Assembly: GCA_002784125.1 (NCBI GenBank)
Contig: PFKD01000154.1
Span: 1 to 39,402, forward strand
DNA: 39,402 nt
Direction: 5' to 3'
Origin: Flexibacter sp. CG_4_10_14_3_um_filter_32_15
GTDB lineage: Bacteria > Bacteroidota > Bacteroidia > Cytophagales > Bernardetiaceae
The position numbers and the translations under genes were made by a program. A model generated the notes under the pieces. That model had not been told where the DNA came from. It searched no databases and saw only the letters and a program-made list of their open reading frames with translations. Shown here in pieces: positions 1-9,652 of the stretch (position 1 is its first letter; each line of letters begins with the position of its first letter).

Positions 1-22
1 ACTAAGTGCCAATTCGCTTTTT

Positions 23-42
23 CCCACGAATAAATTCGTGGG
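23..42. repeat. Perfect short inverted repeat CCCACGAAT-AA-ATTCGTGGG
   Basis: 9-bp arms with a 2-nt loop, read directly. Confidence 0.6.
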
Positions 43-126
43 TTTAATTTAGGCTACCTTTTGCAATGGGTAAAAGGATTAAATTACTGATAATCAGATG
101 TTTAAATCATAATTAAACTCTACAAC

Positions 127-2205
127 TTAATTATTAATTCGCTTCAAAACGACTTGTTCTTCTTGTTTTGAAATAATTTGATTGATAAAACCTCTTAAAG
201 CGAGATATTCTTTTGGAGAAAATGTTTTTTCATTAATCTGCGTTCTACAACGAATTTGAATTTTGTTTCCTTGTTGACTAATCGAATAACTATAAGCAGC
301 TTTTCCTTCTAATAAATCAAAAATTACAGATTGAGGCATTTCATCTACCTCGTAATTTTCTGGAATATCCAAAATCATCATGTAATTATGTGTTTGTGCT
401 GTGCCAAAATCTACTGGATAAGTTCTTTCAGGATTTTTAAATGGATTTTCTTCAAAAAGACTAGACAAAACAGGTGTAAAATAAATCAAATCTGCTGTTG
501 ATTCTGCCGATTTATTTTTGATTTGTAAGGTAAGACTTACAGGTTCTTGCAATTCTTCAAGTCCCTCAAATTCAAATGATTGTACCCCTACATCTGCACT
601 TTCTATTCTTTCTTTAATATATTCTTCTTGATTTTTGGCTTCTAACTGGTCAGCAATTCTTCTTTTTAGATGGTCATAGAACGTAATTTTCATTGTGCCT
701 GTGAGGTTACCTGTTTCATCAAGTTTCAACATGGCTTTTGTACTTTCCTTTTGCGTTACTCCTTCCGAAACATCAAACCATTTTACGACATCTTTATTTA
801 CTACCCAAGCCTGTCCATTATAACAATGAAAAGGAAGAAGCCCAGTAGGCAAATGCTTTTGAGTAGCATCTAAAAAATAATGTTTTTGTTCGAGTAAAAC
901 ATAAACTGCCGTGTAATCAAATTTCCAAATAGATGGAGATAAAAAAGGATTTATTTTTCTGTTTTCTCGTGTGCTTAGTAGCATCGGTTCAGCAAACAAA
1001 CCAGCTTCTTTCAACATTACTAACATTACAAAATTCAAATCGGCTGCACTTCCCGATTTTTCATCCATTGTTCTTTTAATTCCTTTTGTAAAAACTCCAA
1101 CCTCTTTGTTATATTCAAAATTCTCTACCACAAATGTATGAATAGCAGCCATTTTTTCTATTTGGCTCATTTCTGAATGAATGAGTGTATCTAATATGGG
1201 TTTGATAGGTCTTGTTTTATTTAATTGTTCTCCAAAGTTTCCCATCATAAATAGACGCTCTGCTTTTTGTGTCATCTTTGGATTAAAAACTTGAGGAAGA
1301 GGCATAAAGTCAAATTGCAAAGAGTTATATTCTGCTGCAAACCATTGAATATGATCAGCAGAAGAAGTCATATAAAGCTCTCTTTTGAAGGCAGGAAGGT
1401 TTTTGACAGCTAAATGTATATTACGTGTTAGGAATCCCTCTCCTGCATCAAATATTTCTCCTGTTGTTTCTTTGTTGATTTCATAGTCGAAACCTCCTTT
1501 ATGAATAGGACTAATACCAAAGGCTTTTGGAATTATGGTATAATATTCACTCCAAAGAACAGGTATTTCATGCTGGAAAGTCCAACCATTTGTAGCTAAT
1601 TGTCTTTCTACAGTATAACTATATTCTATGACACACCCCTCTTTCAGGTTAGGCAAAGCAAAACTAATTTCTTTATAATCACTATTGCGTTTGTCTATTA
1701 TATTTTTCTCAAAAATATCATCTTTTGAGAGTTCGTATTTCTTTATTTTTCCCTCTTCTTCTACGTAGGTTGTAGCTTTTATATCTGTAACGTTGTCTCC
1801 TTCACTATCGCCAGAATAATGTCTTTCTTCTGTATAATTTATATTTACATTTCCTTGATTTAGAGCTGTTTTGTTGAAAATTTTGATACGTTTATGAATA
1901 TCTATATAAGTAACATATTTGTAAAAATCTCCTCTGTTTGTTGGAATTTTTTCAATTTTGGTAACTGAATTACAGGTTTCAAATAGAATAATTGCATCAG
2001 CTTCTGGGAAAGCATCATGCCTTTTCATCTGAACTTCTTCTAAAGTTACCTTTCCAAATTTAGACGTATATTCTTTTGAAAATTGTCCGTAAGAACAACA
2101 GATAGGTAAGAATAAAAATAGAAGAGAGAAAGAGAGTTTTGCACCTTTTTTATTTAACCTCAATGAATTCAGTAGTAGGAACGATGTAGTAATACACTTT
2201 TTCAT
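127..2205 (-). CDS. DUF3857 / transglutaminase-like domain-containing secreted protein
   Basis: Long ORF with N-terminal signal peptide; architecture resembles DUF3857-transglutaminase proteins of Bacteroidota (VTYIDIHKRIKIFN..., KMAAIHTFVVENFEYNKEVGVFTKG, ...SGSAADLNFVMLVMLKEAGLFAEPMLLSTR). Confidence 0.85.
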   Translation of the reverse strand: MKKCITTSFLLLNSLRLNKKGAKLSFSLLFLFLPICCSYGQFSKEYTSKFGKVTLEEVQMKRHDAFPEADAIILFETCNSVTKIEKIPTNRGDFYKYVTYIDIHKRIKIFNKTALNQGNVNINYTEERHYSGDSEGDNVTDIKATTYVEEEGKIKKYELSKDDIFEKNIIDKRNSDYKEISFALPNLKEGCVIEYSYTVERQLATNGWTFQHEIPVLWSEYYTIIPKAFGISPIHKGGFDYEINKETTGEIFDAGEGFLTRNIHLAVKNLPAFKRELYMTSSADHIQWFAAEYNSLQFDFMPLPQVFNPKMTQKAERLFMMGNFGEQLNKTRPIKPILDTLIHSEMSQIEKMAAIHTFVVENFEYNKEVGVFTKGIKRTMDEKSGSAADLNFVMLVMLKEAGLFAEPMLLSTRENRKINPFLSPSIWKFDYTAVYVLLEQKHYFLDATQKHLPTGLLPFHCYNGQAWVVNKDVVKWFDVSEGVTQKESTKAMLKLDETGNLTGTMKITFYDHLKRRIADQLEAKNQEEYIKERIESADVGVQSFEFEGLEELQEPVSLTLQIKNKSAESTADLIYFTPVLSSLFEENPFKNPERTYPVDFGTAQTHNYMMILDIPENYEVDEMPQSVIFDLLEGKAAYSYSISQQGNKIQIRCRTQINEKTFSPKEYLALRGFINQIISKQEEQVVLKRINN

Positions 2206-2244
2206 TTACATAGTAATTTTTGCGAATAATAATTAATTATGCTG

Positions 2245-2252
2245 CAAAAGTA
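2245..2252 (-). promoter_or_regulatory. Bacteroidota -7 promoter box TACTTTTG (TAnnTTTG) upstream of the 127..2205 gene
   Basis: Reverse complement of CAAAAGTA; matches TAnnTTTG and sits about 40 nt upstream of the start. Confidence 0.5.
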
Positions 2253-2551
2253 CTATATGTAATTAAAATACTGAAATTTATAATTAAATTAGTACAAAAA
2301 ATACTTATACATAAGAATATTTATATAAAAATAAATTTTGCAAACAGGCTTATTTTCAATTTTTTGTTCTGTAACAATCTATTTTTTATACGTTTTTTTT
2401 TGTAAAAAAATTTTATTTTAGAATAAAATTCTTTTTAGTATTGTGTGCTTTTTAGCTTAACTTTTTTTTTAAATATTGTATTAGGCTGCTATTTTTCCTT
2501 TATCATGCTGATTATCAATATAATATTCAAAAAAGATATAGAAAATTGAGC

Positions 2552-2968
2552 CTAAAAATTATTTCTTTCCATGTAAGTCTGTAAAATCAAAACGGCACTT
2601 ATTTTATCTACATTAGATTTATTACGACGATTTTTCTTACTCATTCCTCCACTAATCATGGCATCTAAGGCGAGCGAAGAAGTAAAACGCTCATCTTCTA
2701 ATGCAATCGGAATATCAGGAAAAAGGGTTTCTAATTTTTTCTGAAACTTGACTACGGCTGCTGCATTACTAGAAGGCGAGTTATCTAATTTTTTGGGCAT
2801 TCCTAATACAAAAACTTCTACTGGTTCGGTTTCGATATAGTTTTTTAGGTATTCTAAAACTTCATTTTCAGCAACTGTTTCTAAGGCTGTTGCTATTATT
2901 TTTTCAGAATCGGTAACGGCAAGTCCTACTCTTTTTTGTCCGTAATCAATGGCTAATAATCTTCCCAT
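2552..2968 (-). CDS. ruvX: Holliday junction resolvase RuvX (YqgF family)
   Basis: MGRLLAIDYGQKRVGLAVTD, PVEVFVLGMPKKLDNSPS, LEDERFTS motifs. Confidence 0.95.
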   Translation of the reverse strand: MGRLLAIDYGQKRVGLAVTDSEKIIATALETVAENEVLEYLKNYIETEPVEVFVLGMPKKLDNSPSSNAAAVVKFQKKLETLFPDIPIALEDERFTSSLALDAMISGGMSKKNRRNKSNVDKISAVLILQTYMERNNF

Positions 2969-3150
2969 AGTGTTTTTTATTTAGTAATGATTTTGAGTTT
3001 TATTCAATTATTACCCAAAAATACACTAAAACAAATCTATTTTTAATAAAAATCTCAATTTTATCTTTAAATTTTATTTTCATAAATATGTCTGTGAGAC
3101 TTCTAAAACAACAATTCACGTTATATTAGGACGAAACATAAATCCAAAAC

Positions 3151-3187
3151 AAAAAAGCAACCCTATTTCTAAGGTTGCTTTTTTATT
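3151..3187 (-). terminator. Rho-independent terminator of the M43 protease gene
   Basis: AAAAAAGCAACC ... GGTTGCTTTTTT perfect 12-bp arms, just downstream of the minus-strand stop at 3217. Confidence 0.8.
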
Positions 3188-3216
3188 TTTTCTAAAAATG
3201 ATATTACAAGTTAGTG

Positions 3217-6200
3217 TTAGTCAATAACAATTTTGCGAGTAATTATACCTTTTTCAGATTTGAATTGAAGTGTGTAAAGTGCCGAAGCATATTTACTCAA
3301 ATCTAATTGATACGAATTTGCATCTGAAGGTAAATCAATCGTTTCTAAAACTCTTCCCAACTGGTCAGTCAAAACAAGCGTAATAGATTCCATATTTTGT
3401 CCTAAATTAATTTGAAAAACACCACTTGCACTAGGGTTTGGATAGATACGTAACGCCTTGATAAATTCTTCTTCTTCTCCTACCACTACTGGAGGAAGAA
3501 CATTGAAGAATGCAGTACGAGTACGAATAGAACAACCATTATCATACGTTACTAAAGCAGAATATGAAGCACTTTCTGTCGGAGTAACTGTTGTTTGTCC
3601 TTCTAATGCAGGATTATCTGTTCCTTCTACTGTCCATGTAACATTAGAAATTGTATTTTCAGATTCTACAAAAAGAGTAGTTTCGGTAGTACGAAGATAT
3701 GCAGGTTCTACACTCAAACGCTCTACATTTACAGAGGAAGAAGATACACTACAACCATTTTGAGAAATTGTAACGCTATATTCTCCACTACTTGTAACAG
3801 TAATTGAGTTTCCAGCATCTCTACGGATTACTCTTCCATTTCTATTCCAGTTATATGTTACTCCACTAATTTGGTCAGCCGTAAGAGTTACCTCTTCGTT
3901 TGGACAGAATGTAGCTGATGAAGCACTAACAGAAACTGAAGGCAAAGAAGTAACAACTACTTGAATTGCGTCAGTAGCCGAACAGCCATCTTCTGTAACT
4001 GTAAGTGTATATTCTCCAGATTGAGAAACAGATACTTCTCTTTCTGTACCAACAACAGCATTATTAAACGTCCAAGAGTAAGTTGCATTTGCAGCTTCTC
4101 TAGCTCTCAGCGTTCCATTTTCACAGAAATTAGCACTTATTCCATTTGCAATTTCAGCAGAAGGAGCATAATTAAGTGTAACACGACTAAATGCAGAAGT
4201 AGTTGTACAACTTCCTCTCGTGATACGTACTTGATAACTTCCACTACGAGTAACTGCAAAAGAAGAAGAGTTTGTGTTTTCGATTACAGTGCCATTCACA
4301 AGCCACGTATAAGTAGCATTGTCTACTTGATTAGCTGTAAGAGTAGTAGTTGCATCACAACTGCGAATAGTTGAGCCTTCCGAAATTGTAACTTCAATAG
4401 TAGGAATGACTACTGCTTCTACTCGTGTACGTGTGCTTTCTAGCCCTTGCTGACCAATTACAGAAATATAATAAACTGTATTTTGGCTAATTACTGGCGT
4501 TGTATAGGTTGCATTTGCTGTTTGAGCAATGGCTGTTCCACCTGTTTCATTTGCGTAAATATTAAATAGAGAACCACTTCCAGTAAGTACAATCGTTGCC
4601 GAACCTGTGCCACAACTTGGTGTAGTAGAAACAACTGTTGGTGCATTAGGGAATGTAGCACCTCTTGCCTGTGCAGCTTGTGATTCGGTAGTTCCATTTA
4701 CGGCAATTAATCTATATGAATACAATCTATCAGCGTCTAATCCTGTATGTTGGAAAGTAGTAGTAGCTGAAGGAATTGTGGCTATAAGCGTAGTTCCTGT
4801 ATAGAGCAAATAACTGGTTGCGTTATTTACGGCAGTCCAAGAAAGATTAATTTGCGAAGTAGAAACTCCAGTTGCCGTAAATCCTGTTGGTATAGTTACT
4901 GTTGGTGTTACGGCACCACCACCACCTGCACAAGTTATAACATTGATTGTTGCTGTTGCAGAGGTAGTACAACTTCCTAGTGTATAAGTGTAAGTAACAG
5001 TATGCGTTCCGACATCTGCTGCTGTTGCATCAAATGTTCCTGCTGTTGAATTTACATTTGCTCCTGAATACGTTCCACCTGCTGGTGAGCCACCACTAAG
5101 CACAAAAGCATTTGATGAAGAACATATATTTGTTGTGAATGTAAATGTAGCTGTTGGATTACTTACTACAATATCTTGTGTGGCTGTAGAAGTACAACCT
5201 CCATTGGTAACCGAATACGTAATAGTGTGCGTGCCTATTCCTGCTGTTGCTGGATTGAAGTTTCCACCTATTACACCAGCTCCTGTGTATGTTCCACCTG
5301 CTGGCAAACCACCACTAAGAGTAAAGGCTGCATCACTTACACATACGTTTGAATTTGTCGTTGGTAGTGTGAATGTTACGGAAGGAGTTGTGTTGATAGT
5401 AATTGTGGTTTCTGTGCTTATATTATTTGGTTGTGTAGAAATTACACGAACTTTATAATTTGTACCAGCCGTTGCTGTGCTTGGGATAGCTAATAAAATT
5501 GGGCTTGTTCCAGATGCAGTAACAGTAGGAGTTGTAAACAAACCGGCAGCATCAGAGAGTTGAGCTGTAAATTCATTTATACTTCCAAATGTTCCTGTTG
5601 TTGTGTAAGGAACAGAAATAGAAGTTCCTGCACAATAGGTTGTTGGAGTAACTGCACCTAAAGTAACTGTTCCTGTAAATACATTACAAGCTGCAGGAGC
5701 TGTAAACAAAGAGTTTGATGTAAATGTACATGCTGCATCTCCAGAGAAAGAAGCTGTTATGTTTACTGCATTTCCGTCAGATTCTAAGTTGGTGAGTGTT
5801 ACTGTTTGTGGACTTGTAGTTGTTGTAAATGTTTGTCCATTGACTACTAAATTTCCACTTGGGTTTGTGTAAGTAACTGTTACATTGGCAGTATATTTAT
5901 TATCTACATCTACACAAGCCGTCTGACTTACATAAGCAATTCCTGTAACAGAACAAGCACGAGGGTCTCCAATAGCAAAACCACCAGAAGCATTTCCATT
6001 TCCAAAACCATTATCTATCGTTGCAGCAGCAGTATGTTCGGTAGTTAGGTAAGCCGAGCGAGTAAGTGCATGGTTTGAGTTCGTTGCTCCATTTGCAGTT
6101 GGTGTAGTTGGTGTAACTGCACTAATTGCTCCTCCTGTACGGTGCATTTTTGCATCTGTTGTCCAGGAGAGACCTGTTGCAGTTTCCCAACCTGTTTTTT

Positions 6201-9200
6201 CAGCATTGGTATAATAAAGTGTAACGCCTATATTTTCAGTAGAAGGATTGGTAGGCGTAATTCGGAAAGACTTCTGAGTAAGTCCGTTTATTGCACCTGT
6301 TGAGGTATAAGGAGCTTGTCCTGTTCCTGTTCTGTCAATAGCTACTGTCGTACAACCATAGTCATGAGCTGTGTTATTTTCTAATTTAGCCATAACTTTA
6401 TTATTTGAGCTAATGACATAAACTGTACTATTTGCACCCAAATAAACTTGCTTGGAAGCAAGTGTATTTTCTACCTGACGTTCTTGTAGTACATCTCCTG
6501 TCAAGACAATATTATCTACTGTAAAAGGTGGATTTGCTCCTGCTGAAAAGTCATTATCCCATCTCCATACCAAATATAAAGTAGCTTGATTTTCACAAGC
6601 AGCAGGAAGCGTAACAGTATAAGCCGTAGAAGTAGATTTTCCATAAAACGGATCTGCATTAGTAGGAGTTCCATTATTTGTTCCGTCGGGAGGGCCTGTA
6701 ATTGATGTATAAGGGCCTGTTGGAGAAGTGGCATACATCAAACGACCATAATCATAAGCTGTTCCTGTTACTTCACCTTCTAGCTTAAAATCAAAGCTAA
6801 GTTGAAGGTTTGTAGCCCCAGTTGTATTTATGGCAGGAGAAACTAAACGTCTTCTTGATGTGCTATTGGTAGTGTAAGCCAACGGTCTAGTGGTTGCATT
6901 GTTTGTAATATAAGCACTACGGCTGCCTGTCATTCCACCATTTTCTCCAAAGACCCAGTTATTAGCACCATCTGCAGTTCCTACAGTAGCGATTGTCCAA
7001 TCTCCAGCAACTGCACCAGCAGCATAGCTTTCAAAATTTTCAGTAAATAAAGTTTGATTGACATTTTGAGTAATGTCATCATTATCATTTACTGTAAGCG
7101 TATGAACTGTATTTGTTCCCAAGATAGCATCTGTTCCCACTACTGACAAAGTAAGTTGTAGGTTTTCAGCCACTTCTAGGGCATCATCATTAAACACTCT
7201 TACTACTACATTTTGAGAAGTTGTAGCTCCTGCTGCAAAAGTAAGTGTATTCGTTTGAAGTGTATAATCCTGTGCATTCATTGTTCCACCTGTTGAAGCT
7301 ACATTTACAGTAACAGCCGTAGGAGGAGGTAGAGTAATCGAAACAGGAATATTCAAATCTTGATATCCTCTACAATCTACTGTTCCAGAGCTTGAGTTTT
7401 CTGTAATTGTATTGGCAGCCGAAGTAAATTCTATTATCGGACGAGCATCATAGATTTTTATGTTGTCTATCCAAAGGTTATTTCCATTTGCATTGACTGT
7501 AACAAATCTTACTTTTACACTCTGTCCAATGTAGGCATTCAATGAAACTGATTCTCTACGCCACTGATTGGCTGCTGTTGGAATAAATGCAGCCGTAGAA
7601 GTAGTAGCAACAGTAGCAAGGTCTGTTCCTGTTTTTGAATACAGAGGAGTAGTTACCCAAGTAGCTCCACAATCTGTTGAGACATCAATACGTAATGTTT
7701 CGCTTGTACCTGCATTTCTTTGACGGTATGCCAAATCAAATTCTATGGCTGCACTTGCAAGACCAGCCGTTGTTAGATTAATAGAGGGAGTAATCAAAAT
7801 ATCTTCTTGTCCAGTTCCTGTATAAGAATGATGTCTTACCAAGGCAGCTTTTGTACGTTCTCCATTTACTCCCCTTAAGGTAGGTGAAGCATCAACTACC
7901 CACAGATTACAATCATTTCCAGGGTTTTGGCGTTCCCAAGAAGGAAGAGGAAAATCAGCTTCTTCAAAATCAGCTAAGATAGGCAAAGCTCCATTTCCTA
8001 GTGTAAAAGAAGAGTTGGATAAGTCAGAAGGTGTATAAGGGTCAGCAACTCCATTTGGTAAAATGCTTCTAGCTTCAAAAGTATAAGTACCTTGAGCAAT
8101 TCCTGTAATATTATTCAAAACCAAATCAATAGTACCACCAATAGGAACATTTAGTCCTGTAAAAGCCTGTAAAGTATAAGCACCTGTCGTACCAATACGA
8201 GATTCGATAGTTATACTTGTAAGAGGTGTAGAACCATAATTTTTGACACGCACAGAAGGCGTAACCGTTCCACTACAAATATCTCCAATAGGCGTAATGA
8301 TATTCAAAACACCTGCATCGCTAGGATTTAGTGGAATAGCTGCTACTGAATTGATAAGTGAAAAACGAGTAGTTTCTAAGATAGTACGCATACGGATTTT
8401 TTGATCATTCGTAAAGATATTCATACAAATATCGGTTGTGTAATCCATATAATTTTCAATCATATCTGGAGGGCTAGAGGCACAAGAGTTAGTGCCTATC
8501 GGACAGCCTCCATTCGAAGCCCTTGCCGTAGGAGTATCTGCACAAAAATCATCTTCTGTACAATCTCCATCTCCCCAAATATGACGAAGACCAAGCCAGT
8601 GTCCTATTTCATGAGTAGCCGTTCTTCCTAGGTCATAAGGCGAAGAAGTACCTGGTGTAGCTTGTCCACCCACCGAACCAGTAGTCATAACAACACCATC
8701 TGTAACCATATTTACAGCCTCACAGTCCATCCCAGATAGTGTTGTTTGAGGAAACTGTGCATACCCTAAAATACCACCACTAAGAGGTACACACCAAAAA
8801 CTCATATAGACGCTTCCGTCATAGCCTTGTGTAGTAGTAGTATAAGGTTTGATGTTTGCGTTTACATAGCCTGTGTTGTAAGGTGGCGCAGTCCAACCTT
8901 GAGCATTTCTATTGATACGATTTACACCAATTTCAGCACCAAATCCTGTTCCGTCAGGCTTACGTTGAGCCAAACGAAATTCAATTTTGGTATCTGCTCC
9001 ACGAGCGTCCGTATTAAAACCATTTGTACCTGCACGACGACGAAAGTCATCGTTGAGTGTTTCGATTTGAGATTGAATACGAGCATAAGAAATATTATTT
9101 CCTGTTCCGATAGCTTCTCCATTATGGATAACATGCATAACAACAGGAATGATATACACGCCATCTACAATGTGTGCATTCGGATTTCCCTCTTTTTTTT

Positions 9201-9399
9201 GTTTAATGATAGGGGCAAGCATTTGCTCCATATCGTCTAATGTTCCTAAATTAGGATTGTTGGTTCTTAGTTCAGCATCATTTTCCATTGTAGTACAGCG
9301 TATGTAGCCATTGTATTGAGCTAGTGCCGTAGTACTTGTAAATAAGCCAAAGAATGCCAACCAAACTGCCCCAAAAATAGGTAGTACTGTCTTCTTCAT
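3217..9399 (-). CDS. Giant secreted M43 (pappalysin/cytophagalysin-like) zinc metalloprotease with Calx-beta, fibronectin/Ig/PKD-like repeats and T9SS type A sorting domain
   Basis: HEIGHWLGLRHIWGD zinc motif, signal peptide, Calx-beta-like segment, FN3-like segment, two PAGGTY repeat units, C-terminal YPNPSASGVFQINL...KIVID sorting domain. Confidence 0.92.
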   Translation of the reverse strand: MKKTVLPIFGAVWLAFFGLFTSTTALAQYNGYIRCTTMENDAELRTNNPNLGTLDDMEQMLAPIIKQKKEGNPNAHIVDGVYIIPVVMHVIHNGEAIGTGNNISYARIQSQIETLNDDFRRRAGTNGFNTDARGADTKIEFRLAQRKPDGTGFGAEIGVNRINRNAQGWTAPPYNTGYVNANIKPYTTTTQGYDGSVYMSFWCVPLSGGILGYAQFPQTTLSGMDCEAVNMVTDGVVMTTGSVGGQATPGTSSPYDLGRTATHEIGHWLGLRHIWGDGDCTEDDFCADTPTARASNGGCPIGTNSCASSPPDMIENYMDYTTDICMNIFTNDQKIRMRTILETTRFSLINSVAAIPLNPSDAGVLNIITPIGDICSGTVTPSVRVKNYGSTPLTSITIESRIGTTGAYTLQAFTGLNVPIGGTIDLVLNNITGIAQGTYTFEARSILPNGVADPYTPSDLSNSSFTLGNGALPILADFEEADFPLPSWERQNPGNDCNLWVVDASPTLRGVNGERTKAALVRHHSYTGTGQEDILITPSINLTTAGLASAAIEFDLAYRQRNAGTSETLRIDVSTDCGATWVTTPLYSKTGTDLATVATTSTAAFIPTAANQWRRESVSLNAYIGQSVKVRFVTVNANGNNLWIDNIKIYDARPIIEFTSAANTITENSSSGTVDCRGYQDLNIPVSITLPPPTAVTVNVASTGGTMNAQDYTLQTNTLTFAAGATTSQNVVVRVFNDDALEVAENLQLTLSVVGTDAILGTNTVHTLTVNDNDDITQNVNQTLFTENFESYAAGAVAGDWTIATVGTADGANNWVFGENGGMTGSRSAYITNNATTRPLAYTTNSTSRRRLVSPAINTTGATNLQLSFDFKLEGEVTGTAYDYGRLMYATSPTGPYTSITGPPDGTNNGTPTNADPFYGKSTSTAYTVTLPAACENQATLYLVWRWDNDFSAGANPPFTVDNIVLTGDVLQERQVENTLASKQVYLGANSTVYVISSNNKVMAKLENNTAHDYGCTTVAIDRTGTGQAPYTSTGAINGLTQKSFRITPTNPSTENIGVTLYYTNAEKTGWETATGLSWTTDAKMHRTGGAISAVTPTTPTANGATNSNHALTRSAYLTTEHTAAATIDNGFGNGNASGGFAIGDPRACSVTGIAYVSQTACVDVDNKYTANVTVTYTNPSGNLVVNGQTFTTTTSPQTVTLTNLESDGNAVNITASFSGDAACTFTSNSLFTAPAACNVFTGTVTLGAVTPTTYCAGTSISVPYTTTGTFGSINEFTAQLSDAAGLFTTPTVTASGTSPILLAIPSTATAGTNYKVRVISTQPNNISTETTITINTTPSVTFTLPTTNSNVCVSDAAFTLSGGLPAGGTYTGAGVIGGNFNPATAGIGTHTITYSVTNGGCTSTATQDIVVSNPTATFTFTTNICSSSNAFVLSGGSPAGGTYSGANVNSTAGTFDATAADVGTHTVTYTYTLGSCTTSATATINVITCAGGGGAVTPTVTIPTGFTATGVSTSQINLSWTAVNNATSYLLYTGTTLIATIPSATTTFQHTGLDADRLYSYRLIAVNGTTESQAAQARGATFPNAPTVVSTTPSCGTGSATIVLTGSGSLFNIYANETGGTAIAQTANATYTTPVISQNTVYYISVIGQQGLESTRTRVEAVVIPTIEVTISEGSTIRSCDATTTLTANQVDNATYTWLVNGTVIENTNSSSFAVTRSGSYQVRITRGSCTTTSAFSRVTLNYAPSAEIANGISANFCENGTLRAREAANATYSWTFNNAVVGTEREVSVSQSGEYTLTVTEDGCSATDAIQVVVTSLPSVSVSASSATFCPNEEVTLTADQISGVTYNWNRNGRVIRRDAGNSITVTSSGEYSVTISQNGCSVSSSSVNVERLSVEPAYLRTTETTLFVESENTISNVTWTVEGTDNPALEGQTTVTPTESASYSALVTYDNGCSIRTRTAFFNVLPPVVVGEEEEFIKALRIYPNPSASGVFQINLGQNMESITLVLTDQLGRVLETIDLPSDANSYQLDLSKYASALYTLQFKSEKGIITRKIVID

Positions 9400-9496
9400 T
9401 GTATTTTGGTTAAGATAATTTTGTGTAGCATAAAGACTAAATCAATAGAATTTATACCAAGTTTTATTAAATGTGAACTGAATTTTAATTCTGTTG

Positions 9497-9504
9497 CAAA
9501 AGTA
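9497..9504 (-). promoter_or_regulatory. -7 promoter box TACTTTTG upstream of the giant protease
   Basis: TAnnTTTG match on the minus strand, about 100 nt upstream of the start. Confidence 0.5.
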
Positions 9505-9592
9505 CAATAATTTTTAGCTTATTCATAGAATGAATTAAATAATATTTGGTATAAAACAATTTTTACAGTATATTTCTTAAATCATTTCCAAT

Positions 9593-9627
9593 AAAAAAGC
9601 AATTCCTTTTCAGAAATTGCTTTTTTT
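9593..9627 (-). terminator. Rho-independent terminator of the alkaline phosphatase gene
   Basis: AAAAAAGCAATT ... AATTGCTTTTTTT hairpin just downstream of the stop at 9653. Confidence 0.75.
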
Positions 9628-9652
9628 ATTTAGAAAATAATAATTGAATTAA

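Noticed and set aside
4900-5400. Possible CRISPR-like or tandem DNA repeats within the protease gene
   Set aside because: Similarity is between protein domain repeats (PAGGTY units), with divergent DNA and no spacer structure; no CRISPR array seen anywhere
3458-5458. Plus-strand ORFs inside the giant protease gene (3458..3763, 3961..4374, 5135..5458 and others)
   Set aside because: Antisense shadows of a repetitive Ser/Thr-rich coding region; no recognisable domain or start context
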